DNA of 64,000 bases from Verrucomicrobiia bacterium (GCA_947462875.1 CANHQJ010000003.1:180687-244686), one strand, 5' to 3'. Positions 33,624 through 43,117 are shown, counted from the first letter of the stretch. The notes: generated by a model not told the origin, from the letters alone. Numbers and translations are program-made.

Positions 33624-33654
33624 CAGGCGATCCGCAAGGGTCGCCTGTTTTTTT
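33624..33654 (+). terminator. Rho-independent terminator after the pseudopilin gene
   Basis: CAGGCGA (33624-33630) pairs with TCGCCTG (33641-33647), followed by seven T residues. It lies 25 bp after the pseudopilin stop. The rnpB 3' end on the other strand begins 15 bp further on. Confidence 0.9.
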
Positions 33655-33668
33655 GCCCGCGAGGGGGC

Positions 33669-34059
33669 GCCGTTTCCCTGTAAGCCGGATTCTGTCCCGG
33701 AGGCCTTGCGGCATCCATGGACGGTCATTTCTCTCCCTACTCGCGTAGGACCTCACTTGCGTGAAGTGCGACTATTACCCGGAGATGTGAGCGGGTCGCT
33801 CTCCCCTGTTCTGTCTTGCACCACGTGGGGTTTGCCCTGCCACCTCGGTTACCCTCGGCGCGGTGGGCTCTTACCCCACCATTTCAACCTTACCTGATTC
33901 CCGCAAGCGGGACCATCGGCGGTGTATTTTCTGCGGCACTTTCCATCAAAGGTCTCTCACGATTCCCCTGTCCTCACTTTTCACGAGGCACGTTACCCTG
34001 CGGTGTCCGGACTTTCCTCAGCCTGGCTCGCGCCACACTGCGACCGTCCGGGAAACGGC
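33669..34059 (-). ncRNA. rnpB: RNase P RNA (type A)
   Basis: Read on the minus strand, the sequence starts GCCGTTTCCC and ends GGGAAACGGC, the P1 helix. Universally conserved cores are present. GAGGAAAGTCCGGACACCGC lies near the 5' end. GTGCCGCAGAAAATACACCG and GGTAAGGTTGAAATGGTGGG lie in the middle. ACAGAATCCGGCTTAC is next to the 3' end. The length of about 390 nt fits type A RNase P RNAs, which cleave 5' leaders from pre-tRNAs with the RnpA protein. Open reading frames on the plus strand across this stretch are shadows of the RNA gene. The 5' end is taken from P1 pairing and could be off by a few bases. Confidence 0.97.
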
Positions 34060-34146
34060 TAAAAAAGGAATACCGCAGAAACGAGGCCCAGACCAGCAAA
34101 ATCGTGGACTCACTGTGGCAAGGCATCGATTTTTTCCCTCAGGACA

Positions 34147-34725
34147 CTATCCTGGCGGCGTGGGGCGATCCGACTTTTCGATAAGATCGATCCGCCGGGT
34201 GACTGGCGCTTCTGACGAATAGCTGAATTTGATCTGATTGCCATCGAGAGCGATCACGTGGGGATACTCGTAATCGATTCCCTGTCCCGGCGGGCCGGTG
34301 ACTTTCGAGGGAAGCTGAAGATAGGTTCCCTGCATGAGATCATCCGAATCCATGTGGACCCACAGATAATTCGAGCATGGTCCGCAATCATTCGGAATTT
34401 CCTCCTCGATCAAGAGGGCCCTGCCGTTGGGGTCAGGAATGATGCGTATCCATTTTTTCGGATCGCCATTTGTCACGCACTCAAATCCATCAAGACTGTG
34501 AGCGCTCTCCATGACCAATTCGCGCAGCGACACTTCCGCAGCCGTGTAGCGGATCCGATAGTACGAATAAGACCTCTCCGCCCTACCGCGCGGACCCGCC
34601 TGAAAGTCCACGCCAAAATCCCCCACCTTCCACCGCGCCGAAACGGAATTCCCAGCCGATGCTCCATCAAAAATGGCACAGCTTGTGAAAGGGACAGCTA
34701 AAGAAATGAGAGCTATGAAGCGCAT
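34147..34725 (-). CDS. Hypothetical lipoprotein
   Basis: This protein of about 192 residues from ATG 34725 has a signal peptide ending in the lipobox VPFTSC. The body has no recognised domain. It contains paired Cys residues near DCGPCSNYLWVHMDSDD and ends SDRPTPPG. It is probably an outer- or inner-membrane lipoprotein of unknown role. It is divergent from the SHD1-prenyltransferase gene, with start codons about 98 bp apart, and precedes rnpB on the same strand. Confidence 0.7.
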   Translation of the reverse strand: MRFIALISLAVPFTSCAIFDGASAGNSVSARWKVGDFGVDFQAGPRGRAERSYSYYRIRYTAAEVSLRELVMESAHSLDGFECVTNGDPKKWIRIIPDPNGRALLIEEEIPNDCGPCSNYLWVHMDSDDLMQGTYLQLPSKVTGPPGQGIDYEYPHVIALDGNQIKFSYSSEAPVTRRIDLIEKSDRPTPPG

Positions 34726-34823
34726 GGGATGAATTACCTGTTTGTGCTGTCGAAAATTGCAAAGCTGTTCGCTTTTTGCATTGCAAGAAATCAAATCCAT
34801 CACAGTATCGCGAATCATATCGT

Positions 34824-36176
34824 ATGACCATGACCTACCGATTCAGAAAAAATCACAACGCTCCGTACAAGCTTTGCCGAGTTTGGTTTTGGATTCTCGT
34901 GGTTGTCGCGCCGATGGTTTTATCGGTGAACGGTCAATTCCGCGATTTTCGCAACCAGGAAGGTAAAGTGATTAAGGCCATGATGATCCGGAAATCGGAT
35001 ACGCATGCAACTCTCGTGACTCCACAAAACAAAGAGTATGAATACGAAATTGCGAAATTATCCGAGGCCGACCAAGAGTATGTGGCACAGTGGAATGATA
35101 TTGGCGACTTTATGTATTTGCCCGGTGCCATGCGCGCACGCTGTAGCGCTACCATGGATCCGGAACAGCTCACGAAAACGGGAGCCACGGCGGAGTCCGA
35201 GAAGGCGGTGATGAAAGCGCTGCGATGGATGAAATCCACGCAGGCTCCCGACGGATCATGGGGCGAAAAAAACAAATCCGCCATGACTGGCCTGGCGTTG
35301 TTGGCCTATCTGGGGAATTGTAAAACGCCGCTCTCGGAGGAATTTGGAGAAACCGTCCTCAAGGCGGTGGTCTTCCTGACTTCCTTGAACCACGGTAACG
35401 GCAAGTTGTCACAAAACACCGGTGACAAGTTCTGGCCATACGAACACGCCATTGCCACGCAGGCACTGGCCGAGATGCTTTGTGTCTGCAAACAACTGTC
35501 CATCACTATTCCCAACCTCAACGAAATCACACAAAAAGCGGGACAATTTCTCATCGACCATCAGCATGAATCGGGCAGCTGGGACTATGGATACGATCAG
35601 ACAGGACCACGCGGCGGCGATTTATCGATCGCGGCGTGGCATGTGGAGGCACTGAAGGCGTTGCAATGGACGGGCCTGCCATTCAACAATCACGCCAGAT
35701 GCATGGAGCAAGCAATGCGATACATCGCCAACAACCAACATGCCGGCGGCGGCTTTGGCTATACCAGCCAGAAATCCCTGAACCCCGGTCTCTTTTCCCT
35801 AACCGGCGCAGGGGTGCTGGGTCTGCAATATTCTCCGAAAGCGTATCGCGCTCAAATCGTGTCAGGATCCGCATACATCGCTCAAAACGCCAGCCTGGAG
35901 TGGGGAACGCCGGATGTCGATCTCTACAGCCACTACTTCATGTCCATCGCCATGAAAAACCAAGGGGGCGATCATTGGAAAAAATACAACGCGGTCCTGC
36001 GCGATGAATTGATCAAAAATCAAAACGACGATGGCACGTGGAAAAATCCCGAAGGCAAGCTGCGAGCCATGGCACCGATGTATCAAGGAACCGGCAGCGA
36101 AAATGTCATCTACCGCACTGCGCTCTGCACCCTGATGCTGGAGGTTTACTACCGCTATTCACCTACTACACCATGA
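34824..36176 (+). CDS. SHD1-domain plus prenyltransferase/squalene-cyclase-like exported protein
   Basis: This protein of about 450 residues from ATG 34824 has an N-terminal signal or anchor (WFWILVVVAPMVLSVNG). An SLA1-homology (SHD1) segment follows (about residues 38-90: FRDFRNQEGKVIKAMMIR and IAKLSEADQEYVAQW), common in this phylum. The rest is an alpha-alpha toroid of the prenyltransferase/squalene-oxidase repeat type, with repeats around QAPDGSWGEKNKSAMTGLAL, HESGSWDYGYDQ, YIANNQHAGGGFGY and QNDDGTWKNPEGKL. The catalytic acidic motif of true squalene cyclases (DxDDTA) was not seen, so the fold may be structural or bind small molecules. Role unknown; the domain combination is the main point of interest. 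Confidence 0.83.
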   Translation: MTMTYRFRKNHNAPYKLCRVWFWILVVVAPMVLSVNGQFRDFRNQEGKVIKAMMIRKSDTHATLVTPQNKEYEYEIAKLSEADQEYVAQWNDIGDFMYLPGAMRARCSATMDPEQLTKTGATAESEKAVMKALRWMKSTQAPDGSWGEKNKSAMTGLALLAYLGNCKTPLSEEFGETVLKAVVFLTSLNHGNGKLSQNTGDKFWPYEHAIATQALAEMLCVCKQLSITIPNLNEITQKAGQFLIDHQHESGSWDYGYDQTGPRGGDLSIAAWHVEALKALQWTGLPFNNHARCMEQAMRYIANNQHAGGGFGYTSQKSLNPGLFSLTGAGVLGLQYSPKAYRAQIVSGSAYIAQNASLEWGTPDVDLYSHYFMSIAMKNQGGDHWKKYNAVLRDELIKNQNDDGTWKNPEGKLRAMAPMYQGTGSENVIYRTALCTLMLEVYYRYSPTTP

Positions 36177-36216
36177 TCACTCGATTCCATGCGACCACGA
36201 CACAGCCTGGGAGCGC

Positions 36217-36330
36217 TGAGCCCTAGCTCGGCGCGTGGATGATTGGTGAATGACGCTTGCGCGAACACCCTGTTAGAATTTCCTGACAGATACCGCATCA
36301 CAGGGTGAGCGTGCCGAGCTGGGGCTCGGC
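36217..36330. repeat. Inverted repeat of a GCCGAGCT-type palindrome
   Basis: GCCGAGCTGGGGCTCGGC (36313-36330) is nearly self-complementary. TGAGCCCTAGCTCGGC (36217-36232) is its imperfect reverse complement (14 of 16 positions). The gap between the SHD1 gene stop and the cysH fragment otherwise holds no gene. It may be a REP-like palindromic unit dispersed in the genome. Confidence 0.5.
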
Positions 36331-36368
36331 ATTCCCGGGGTGCTTCGCGACTTTCTTTGTTGAATCCT

Positions 36369-36597
36369 TAAAGGCATTGCCCTGAAGTCCGCGCTCCTAT
36401 TTCTAGGCAAGGAGGCGGGACGCCTCCGCCACGGTCAGATCTGGAAGTCCGAGTTGGGGAAAACTTCGTGGAGGCCGCATTCGTATTTTTGGCCGTTGTA
36501 GCGGGTGGTTTCGGCTTCCACGCCTTGCTCGGCGGCGCTGGTGCTGTGCCAGTCGCCCATGGTGATGTATTGATCGACCATGGGATGCGGTGGATTT
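36369..36597. repeat. Direct-repeat copy A (left flank of the PATR cassette)
   Basis: This segment matches the right-hand copy at about 44160-44383 in the same orientation, covering the cysH C-terminal codons and the adjacent palindromic 3' spacer. Over the coding part (36435-36597) about 95 percent of positions agree by eye. The non-coding spacer matches less closely. The two copies enclose about 7.6 kb. Confidence 0.8.
36435..36597 (-). pseudogene. cysH 3' fragment (orphan C-terminus of PAPS reductase)
   Basis: Read on the minus strand, this encodes PPHPMVDQYITMGDWHSTSA and onward to KYECGLHEVFPNSDFQI followed by TGA (36435-36437). This is the C-terminal ~50 residues of CysH, as in the intact gene ending at 44221, including the active-site ECGLH motif. 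No homologous sequence precedes Pro-Pro-His-Pro and no own start or promoter is evident, so it is a fragment. It lies just downstream of the XylR-like regulator gene on the same strand. Confidence 0.9.
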
Positions 36598-36622
36598 CTG
36601 GCTTTCGCACACCTAGACACGC

Positions 36623-37768
36623 TCACTTCTGGTGATGGTTTTTCTCTTTTTTGTTTCGGCGGAAGGCTCCGGGGGCTTCACCGACCTCGCGCTTGAACGC
36701 GGTAGTGAAGTAGTGAACTGACGAAAATCCGCTGGCTTGAGCCACCTCGGCGATCGATCCGATCCCTTTTCCCAGCAAGCGTTTCGCCTCGGAAATACGA
36801 TGGTGTAGTATCGCCGCATTGAGGGTATTTCCTGTAACTTTGCGGAAGCGTTGTTCCAAATTCCTTCGTGAAGCGCCCACCAGTCTCGTGAGTTTGTCCA
36901 CAGTGAGATCCGCATCCACTGGTCCCGTGATCACATGGAGTGCCTTGGCCACCAGGGGGTCCTGATAAGTAGTCGCTCCTGTGCTTTCCCGCCGTAGCAA
37001 TTCCGCTGGCGGGATTCTCAGGATCCGCTGGTGGTGTTCCTCTCCGCGAATCATCCGGTGCATCCAGGCCGCCGCCTCGTACCCCACCTGCCAGTCGTCC
37101 AACATCACCGCTGTCAAGGGCACCGCAGCCAAGGCCGGCGTGCGCTGTACGTCCTTGTCGATCACGATGATCGCAATGTCTTCCGGGATTCCGATCCCCC
37201 TCTCCAACAATTCGTCCACCAAGGACCAAGCCACTCCGGCATGGACGAGAAACAATCCGAAAGGTCGTTCGACTTTCATTAACTCATCGGCAAGCGACTG
37301 AATCTGGTCTGTCCAAATCCCCTTTTCCCACGAAAATAAACCCACGTATTCCATGCTTGCCTGGCGCAATGCCAATCTCAAACCACGATACGCCCGCCGG
37401 TCGATCGGATAAGGCCGCCATTCCATACCCGCCACCCGGGCTAGCCCCAGCCTTTGAAACTCTGCCACGGCGAGCGCCGCCGCCATGGCGAAGTCCGGCT
37501 CCATGCGTGGCCGTGCCTGCGGCCCTAGCCAACCAGCCAAATGAAGCAATGGCAACTTGAGTGCGGCAATCCGGTCCAGGGTGTCCTTGCCATCCACCAA
37601 ATACGCCAAAATCCCGTCCCAGGCGATGTGATCTGGCATCCAATCCGCACGCACCGACCATCGGCCATCCAGCCGAATGCCGTGTTCACGGGCATAGACC
37701 CCGGCACCCTCAAGAATCGCTGGCCGGAAATTATCCATCACCACCCCGATTGTCGTGACTCGCTTCAT
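36623..37768 (-). CDS. XylR-like AraC-family regulator with LacI-type sensor domain
   Basis: This protein of about 381 residues has two parts. The N-terminal periplasmic-binding-protein-like sensor (about residues 1-270) begins KRVTTIGVVMDNFRPAILEG and includes IPEDIAIIVIDKDVQRTP. The C-terminal AraC DNA-binding domain has two HTHs (DKLTRLVGASRRNLEQRFRK and IAEVAQASGFSSVHYFTTAFK). The layout is that of XylR-type sugar-responsive activators. ATG 37768 is favoured over a TTG 18 nt upstream. It is divergent from the giant PATR gene (135-bp shared intergenic region), which it is likely to regulate. The inducer is unknown. Confidence 0.92.
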   Translation of the reverse strand: MKRVTTIGVVMDNFRPAILEGAGVYAREHGIRLDGRWSVRADWMPDHIAWDGILAYLVDGKDTLDRIAALKLPLLHLAGWLGPQARPRMEPDFAMAAALAVAEFQRLGLARVAGMEWRPYPIDRRAYRGLRLALRQASMEYVGLFSWEKGIWTDQIQSLADELMKVERPFGLFLVHAGVAWSLVDELLERGIGIPEDIAIIVIDKDVQRTPALAAVPLTAVMLDDWQVGYEAAAWMHRMIRGEEHHQRILRIPPAELLRRESTGATTYQDPLVAKALHVITGPVDADLTVDKLTRLVGASRRNLEQRFRKVTGNTLNAAILHHRISEAKRLLGKGIGSIAEVAQASGFSSVHYFTTAFKREVGEAPGAFRRNKKEKNHHQK

Positions 37769-37903
37769 TTGTCGTTCACTTAACAAAATCCCGATTTCTG
37801 CGCAATATCGAAAAGAAAAAAACGCTATTTTACAAAGACACGGGAATGGATGCTGCTAGCCTGATTACATTTAGAAATTAACAGTTCCTTTCTCGACTCA
37901 GCC

Positions 37904-40900
37904 ATGAAACTCCGCGCATCCCTACTCCTCGTTCCCGTCATCACCGCAGCTTGTTCGTTACCTTGCGCATGGGCTGCCACGCAAGACTACACCGGTTCCT
38001 CAGGCGCCCAGTGGAACACCGCAGGCAACTGGACACCCGCCACCGTTCCGGCGTCTGCTGACACCGCCACTTTTACCAATCCCGCCACCTCCAGTGTGCG
38101 TCTGGATGGTGCGACAAACACTTCCGCCCATCTCACCTTCGGCAATGGAGCGGGCTTCAGCATCGTTAACGCCAGCGGCGATACCGCAAACCTTGCCCAC
38201 ACTGTGGCAAGGACCGTTCTGGTCTCTGATGCTTTCAACTACACGATTAGCCTCACCAACGGTGGCGGTTCTGGAACTACCTCCACCGGGGCGTTTCTCA
38301 TGAACAGCACCACGTTCGACATCGTGGCAGGCGGCAAGCTCACTCTGGATGGCAGGTATTTTCACAATCCCGGTAGTCCTGTAGCCGTGCGCACTATCAC
38401 CAAAAGCGCTGGCACCACCGGCGGTGCCGGCACCCTGGAGCTCACTGGCGACTACACCCTCACGTTCCTTCAGTGCAGCCTCACCGCAGGTAACCTGCTG
38501 CTGAACGGCACCGGGACTAATGCCCGCCTCTTGGGCCTGGGTTCGGTGGGTGCCAATGGGGCTCTGGTCATCGGTTCATCCAACACCAACTTGTTTTCCG
38601 GCACCGCCATCACACCTGCGAACCATGGCAATACCGGAATCCGTTTGATTTCCGGCCTAGTGGACCTCAATGGTCACAACCTTTCCACTACGCGCATCCA
38701 AGGGACCACTACCACCGGTATCATCACCAACAACGGCACTAGCGATTCCGTCCTCACCCTCGGGGATTTCGGCACTGACTCAGGCCAGGCCGCCACAATC
38801 ACGGCTCCTGTTTTTGGCGGCCTGATCAAAGATGGCCCCACAAAAAAACTCGGGCTCACTCTTACTGGTGGAAGCGGTGACAAACTCACCCTGACTCTCA
38901 GCCAGGCCGCGACCTACAGCGGCCCCACCATCATTCAAAACGGAGCCAGTCTGATCACTGCGGGCCTCGCCGGAGCGTCCCCGATCAGCTTGAGTTCGGG
39001 TGGGTCATTGCTGGTCGATGGATCCCTTCTCAACACTGGAGGGATTACAGTCTCGGGGGGAACCCTCGAAGTCCGTAGCACATTCTCTTCCAGCGCTCTG
39101 GTCGTTTCCGGAGGCACATTGAAAACACCCCAGAGTCTGGTCACGGCCATTCCTGTCGCTTCCGTCAATCAGACGGGTGGCAGTATCGAACTGGCCGTAA
39201 ATGGAAACGCCGCTGGCAAGCTGACGTCCTCAGGCAACATGGCCTTCTCAGGCGGTAATCTTACGGTCAACCTCCTCTCAGCACCCACAACGGCCGTCAT
39301 TCTTGCCGAATACGGAAGCCTCACCGGCACACCCACGATCACCTTCTCGCCAGCGTTGACTACGACCCGCCTTAGCTCGCCCATCGTGGACCCGCTCACA
39401 GGCAACAAGATCACCTTGAGCCTCAGCGGCGGTGCGGCGGATCTCATGTGGACGGGAGCCGCCGATGCCCTCTGGAATCTATCCAACGTGAACTGGGATA
39501 ATGGAGGATCTGGCAGTGCATTTTTCAACTTGGACAAAGTGGCTTTTGACGACGCCCCACTCAACAAGACGATCAATCTGGTCACTACGGTGACTCCAGG
39601 CAAGATGACTTTCACCAGCACGGGAACCAATGACTACATCATCAATGGCGTCGGCGGGATCGCGGGTGTCGGTGAAGGTTTGGTGAAAAATGGCGACGCC
39701 TGGCTGGACTTGGGCGGCCTCAATACGTTCGTGGGTCCGGTGCAGATCAGTGATGGTAAATTGAAACTTCTCACCCCCCAGGCTCTTGGTTTCACTGCAG
39801 GAGTGACGATCACCAGCACTTCCCCTGCTGCCGGGCAACTGGACGTGAACGGACAGTTCCTCACGGATGCGGGGCGCTCCTTTTCCGCGACCATCAGCGG
39901 AGATGGTTGGGACTCAAAAGGTGCGATCATCAATAGTTCAAGCACCTCCACCATCTCAGGCGCAAGCGGCAAGAGCGGCATCCGCCATCTCACACTCGCA
40001 GCAAATGCCTCGGTGGGCGGAACGGGCAGTTTCGATGTCGGCACCGGTGGCACCATCAACGGCGGCGGCTTCACCCTCACCAAGAAAGGTGGCGGCACAG
40101 TCCTAGTCAATGGACCCGTGACGAACCTCTCCACTGTAATCGAGGCCGGTACCCTTGCGGTTACGAGGTCCGATGGATTTGGTGCCACCTTGTTGGTGAA
40201 AGCGGGAGCCACGGCGAGTAGCGCGAATGCCGGGTCGCTTGTCTATGATTACAACACCGCAGTGACAGTCGAAGATGGCGGAATCCTGCAGGCAGGCTCC
40301 TCGGCGAATTGGAACGGGACCTTCGCTGCCCTGGGGGATCTTACCATCAAAATCGATAATTCCTCGACGGTTAAAATGACTTTCCCGAACGCGTTGAGTA
40401 TTCCTGAAACCCTCGTCAGCAACGGCTCGTCAGGCGGTGGCTCCATCTCGTTCCTCAACAGCCTCAGTGTCACTGGAGCCATTACCATGACATCCGGTAA
40501 TCTCAATTTCGATGGCAGCACCGGCACCCTCAGCGCGGCATCGATTGCGTTGTCGGCTGCGACCTCTTCGATCAATTTCAATCGCAGCTCCAACATGGCG
40601 TTTGCCAACGTGATCAGCGGGATCGGCGGCTTAAAGCAAACCGGCACCGGCACGATCACCCTGAGCGGAGCCAACTCCTACTCAAGCGTTACCAGTGTCA
40701 CCGCCGGCACTTTGCTGGTCAATGGCAACCAGACCGGAACCGGCAATGTCCTTGTCAGCAGTGGTGCCACCCTCGGCGGCATTGGGAAAATGCCGGGTGC
40801 CGTTACCATCACGGGAACCCTTGCTCCCGGAAACTCGGGAATCGGAACCTTCCAATGCGGAACCGTAACGACCAAAACCACCACCATCAACGGAACCCTG

Positions 40901-41617
40901 CGCGTGGAAACCGATGGCTCTGCCGGAACGCCAACTGATAAACTGGCAGCAGCTGGTCCATTGACGCTTGGCGCATCCTCGGTCCTTGACTTCGACTCCA
41001 TCGGCACCGCTCTCACCGCATCCTCTTACGTGATCGCCAGTTACGTTGGCGCGTTGACCGGGACTTTTGGCACCGTGACTGATCTTCCCTTCGGATATAC
41101 ACTGGTCTATAACTACAACAACGGCGTCACCAGCACCAACATCGCTCTGGTGAAAACCCCCTACGCGACCTGGATCGGCACGTTTTATCCGGGAGTAACT
41201 GACCTGGCCATCGTCGGTCCAGCTGCGGATCCGGATGGAGATGGTGAAAGCAATGCGATGGAATTCGCGCACGGAGGAACCCCGAACAATGGTTCGTCCC
41301 ATGCCAAAATCCATCCGCTTCTTTTGGATAGCAGTGATGTGGGCACGGACAAAGAAATGTTGCTCACCATCGCCGTTCGGAGTGGCACCCCGGTCTTTTC
41401 CGGCTCACCATCGCCTGCAGCCACGCACGAAGGTTTCACCAGTACCGTACAAGGCAGCCTAGATCTCACTGGTTTCAGCGCCACCGTCGCGGTAGTCGCG
41501 CCATTGACCGCGGGATTACCCGCAGCGCCCACCGGCTACGAATACCGCACATTCAGCCTCAACGGCTCCGATGGACTATCGTCCAAAGGGTTTCTCCGGG
41601 TACAAGTCTCGCATTGA
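37904..41617 (+). CDS. Giant exported PATR (autotransporter-associated beta-strand repeat) protein
   Basis: This 1237-residue protein has a signal peptide (MKLRASLLLVPVITAACSLP, ending near CAWAA). Long right-handed beta-helix-like repeats follow, rich in Gly, Ser, Thr and Asn, with recurring LxGxNTYxGxT-style rungs such as LSGANSYSSVTSVTAGTLLV and NGDAWLDLGGLNTFVGPVQI. This is the PATR pattern. The C-terminus has an ADPDGDGESNAMEFAHGG sequence typical of large exported Verrucomicrobiota proteins. No autotransporter barrel was recognised, so secretion probably uses another route. It is followed by a TlpA-like gene 6 nt downstream, a probable operon. Confidence 0.88.
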   Translation: MKLRASLLLVPVITAACSLPCAWAATQDYTGSSGAQWNTAGNWTPATVPASADTATFTNPATSSVRLDGATNTSAHLTFGNGAGFSIVNASGDTANLAHTVARTVLVSDAFNYTISLTNGGGSGTTSTGAFLMNSTTFDIVAGGKLTLDGRYFHNPGSPVAVRTITKSAGTTGGAGTLELTGDYTLTFLQCSLTAGNLLLNGTGTNARLLGLGSVGANGALVIGSSNTNLFSGTAITPANHGNTGIRLISGLVDLNGHNLSTTRIQGTTTTGIITNNGTSDSVLTLGDFGTDSGQAATITAPVFGGLIKDGPTKKLGLTLTGGSGDKLTLTLSQAATYSGPTIIQNGASLITAGLAGASPISLSSGGSLLVDGSLLNTGGITVSGGTLEVRSTFSSSALVVSGGTLKTPQSLVTAIPVASVNQTGGSIELAVNGNAAGKLTSSGNMAFSGGNLTVNLLSAPTTAVILAEYGSLTGTPTITFSPALTTTRLSSPIVDPLTGNKITLSLSGGAADLMWTGAADALWNLSNVNWDNGGSGSAFFNLDKVAFDDAPLNKTINLVTTVTPGKMTFTSTGTNDYIINGVGGIAGVGEGLVKNGDAWLDLGGLNTFVGPVQISDGKLKLLTPQALGFTAGVTITSTSPAAGQLDVNGQFLTDAGRSFSATISGDGWDSKGAIINSSSTSTISGASGKSGIRHLTLAANASVGGTGSFDVGTGGTINGGGFTLTKKGGGTVLVNGPVTNLSTVIEAGTLAVTRSDGFGATLLVKAGATASSANAGSLVYDYNTAVTVEDGGILQAGSSANWNGTFAALGDLTIKIDNSSTVKMTFPNALSIPETLVSNGSSGGGSISFLNSLSVTGAITMTSGNLNFDGSTGTLSAASIALSAATSSINFNRSSNMAFANVISGIGGLKQTGTGTITLSGANSYSSVTSVTAGTLLVNGNQTGTGNVLVSSGATLGGIGKMPGAVTITGTLAPGNSGIGTFQCGTVTTKTTTINGTLRVETDGSAGTPTDKLAAAGPLTLGASSVLDFDSIGTALTASSYVIASYVGALTGTFGTVTDLPFGYTLVYNYNNGVTSTNIALVKTPYATWIGTFYPGVTDLAIVGPAADPDGDGESNAMEFAHGGTPNNGSSHAKIHPLLLDSSDVGTDKEMLLTIAVRSGTPVFSGSPSPAATHEGFTSTVQGSLDLTGFSATVAVVAPLTAGLPAAPTGYEYRTFSLNGSDGLSSKGFLRVQVSH

Positions 41618-41623
41618 ACCGAT

Positions 41624-43054
41624 ATGAATTCATCCCATTCCACCAGTCCCGCCCATCCGCATAAGATGCCTCCCATCCAGAAACGTTCTATCGCCGCATG
41701 GCTCGCAGGCTGCTCCATGCTATTGACTCTCTGCGGATTCTCACAGGATGAAACGATATCCCTGATCCGAGGGCGGTATACGGGTCCCCGCATCCCGGAG
41801 GAAATTTCGCTCCATACCGTACGCAATGGCGCTCCGGTCAAGCACTCCAGCGTGAAGGTGGCGAAGGACGGGACATTCGGCTTTTACTTCCTGCCAGAAT
41901 ACACGGGCTTCTATACAGTGGGCGAACGCGGCGGCGCGGCGCGGCTCTACCTTTCTCCGGGCAAAACCGTGCAGCTCACGATGGACGGGGAGACCTATTC
42001 GGTCGCGGCTGATGATCGTGAAAACACCCAACTGGCAAACTGGGCGAAAGCTCTTTGGGATCTGAAAAAGTGCAACCAGATGCGCGGCAATCATACCTTC
42101 AAGGAGGTGTTTCCGACTCTCCCCGCTCTGGAAAAGGCGAAGAACGAGATCCTGACTGGTGCGAAAGGCGGCGAGACTGGCTTTGATCGTCTTTTCCCGA
42201 AACTCGTCGAAGCGGAATTCGAATACGAGCTTTATCACTTTCTCTACATGCCGCGCACAATTCATCCGACGCCGGCGGAGTATCCGGAGATCTATCAACG
42301 GATTTCCTCAGCGCCCCGGTTCACCGATGACACCGCGATGAATTTTGATTTCGGCATGGACTTCGTCAGCGTCTATTGCATGTATCAGCAGACTGCCCAC
42401 ATCGCTGACTTTCCTAACAAGCAAACCGCCCAGGCCGAGACGGCGATCAAATACCTGCCCAATGAAACCGTAAAGGGTTGGTATCTGGCCAAAAATGTGC
42501 TGACCCGCGCCAAAGCCTATGACGATGATTACATCGCCAAGCTGAACCAATACCGGAAGCACCTCGTCACCGATGATCAACGAAAACTGGTATCGGATTT
42601 TATCCTGACCATCAACAAGACCGGCAAGGGAGAACCAGCGATGCCCTTTGAAGGAACCACTCCGGACGGAACCAAGCTCAGCCTGGGCGACTTCAAGGGC
42701 AAGGTGGTGCTCGTCGATGTCTGGGCCACCTGGTGCGGCCCCTGCGTCGCCGAGATCCCCCACCTCAAGAAGCTGGAGGAAGAAATGGCCGGCAAGGACG
42801 TGGTTTTCATCAGCTACTCCATCGATGAAATGAAGGATCTCACCAAGTGGAAGGCATTTGTGAAGGCCAAAAAGCTCGGCGGCGTACAGTTGATTGGTGA
42901 CGCGGCGTTTCAATCACCGATCTGCACGCAATACAAAATCACTGCCATTCCGCGCTTCATGGTATTCGACAAAAACGGGAACATTGTGAGCGTTGCCGCG
43001 CCGCGGCCATCCAGCCCCGATCTGAAGCTTCTTCTGGAAAAATACGCAAAGTAA
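41624..43054 (+). CDS. TlpA-like thioredoxin-family lipoprotein/exported protein
   Basis: This protein of about 476 residues (ATG 41624; ATG 41666 would give a more normal signal peptide) has a hydrophobic N-region (WLAGCSMLLTLCGFSQ) that may be a lipoprotein or signal anchor. A middle region of unknown fold runs to about residue 320. The C-terminal AhpC/TSA-type thioredoxin domain has the redox motif W-C-G-P-C (Cys371, Cys374) in LVDVWATWCGPCVAEIP, then ITAIPRFMVFDKNGNI. TlpA-type domains reduce or isomerise disulfides outside the cytoplasm. It follows the PATR gene by 6 nt, so co-expression is likely. Confidence 0.88.
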   Translation: MNSSHSTSPAHPHKMPPIQKRSIAAWLAGCSMLLTLCGFSQDETISLIRGRYTGPRIPEEISLHTVRNGAPVKHSSVKVAKDGTFGFYFLPEYTGFYTVGERGGAARLYLSPGKTVQLTMDGETYSVAADDRENTQLANWAKALWDLKKCNQMRGNHTFKEVFPTLPALEKAKNEILTGAKGGETGFDRLFPKLVEAEFEYELYHFLYMPRTIHPTPAEYPEIYQRISSAPRFTDDTAMNFDFGMDFVSVYCMYQQTAHIADFPNKQTAQAETAIKYLPNETVKGWYLAKNVLTRAKAYDDDYIAKLNQYRKHLVTDDQRKLVSDFILTINKTGKGEPAMPFEGTTPDGTKLSLGDFKGKVVLVDVWATWCGPCVAEIPHLKKLEEEMAGKDVVFISYSIDEMKDLTKWKAFVKAKKLGGVQLIGDAAFQSPICTQYKITAIPRFMVFDKNGNIVSVAAPRPSSPDLKLLLEKYAK

Positions 43055-43117
43055 ACCCTTCATTACCCTGATTCAACTTACCATATTCATCAACAAACCT
43101 CAGACATCCACATCGCC

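Noticed and set aside
33706..34222. Three short plus-strand ORFs near 33.7-34.2 kb
   Set aside because: They lie over the rnpB gene; the RNase P RNA motifs explain the sequence.
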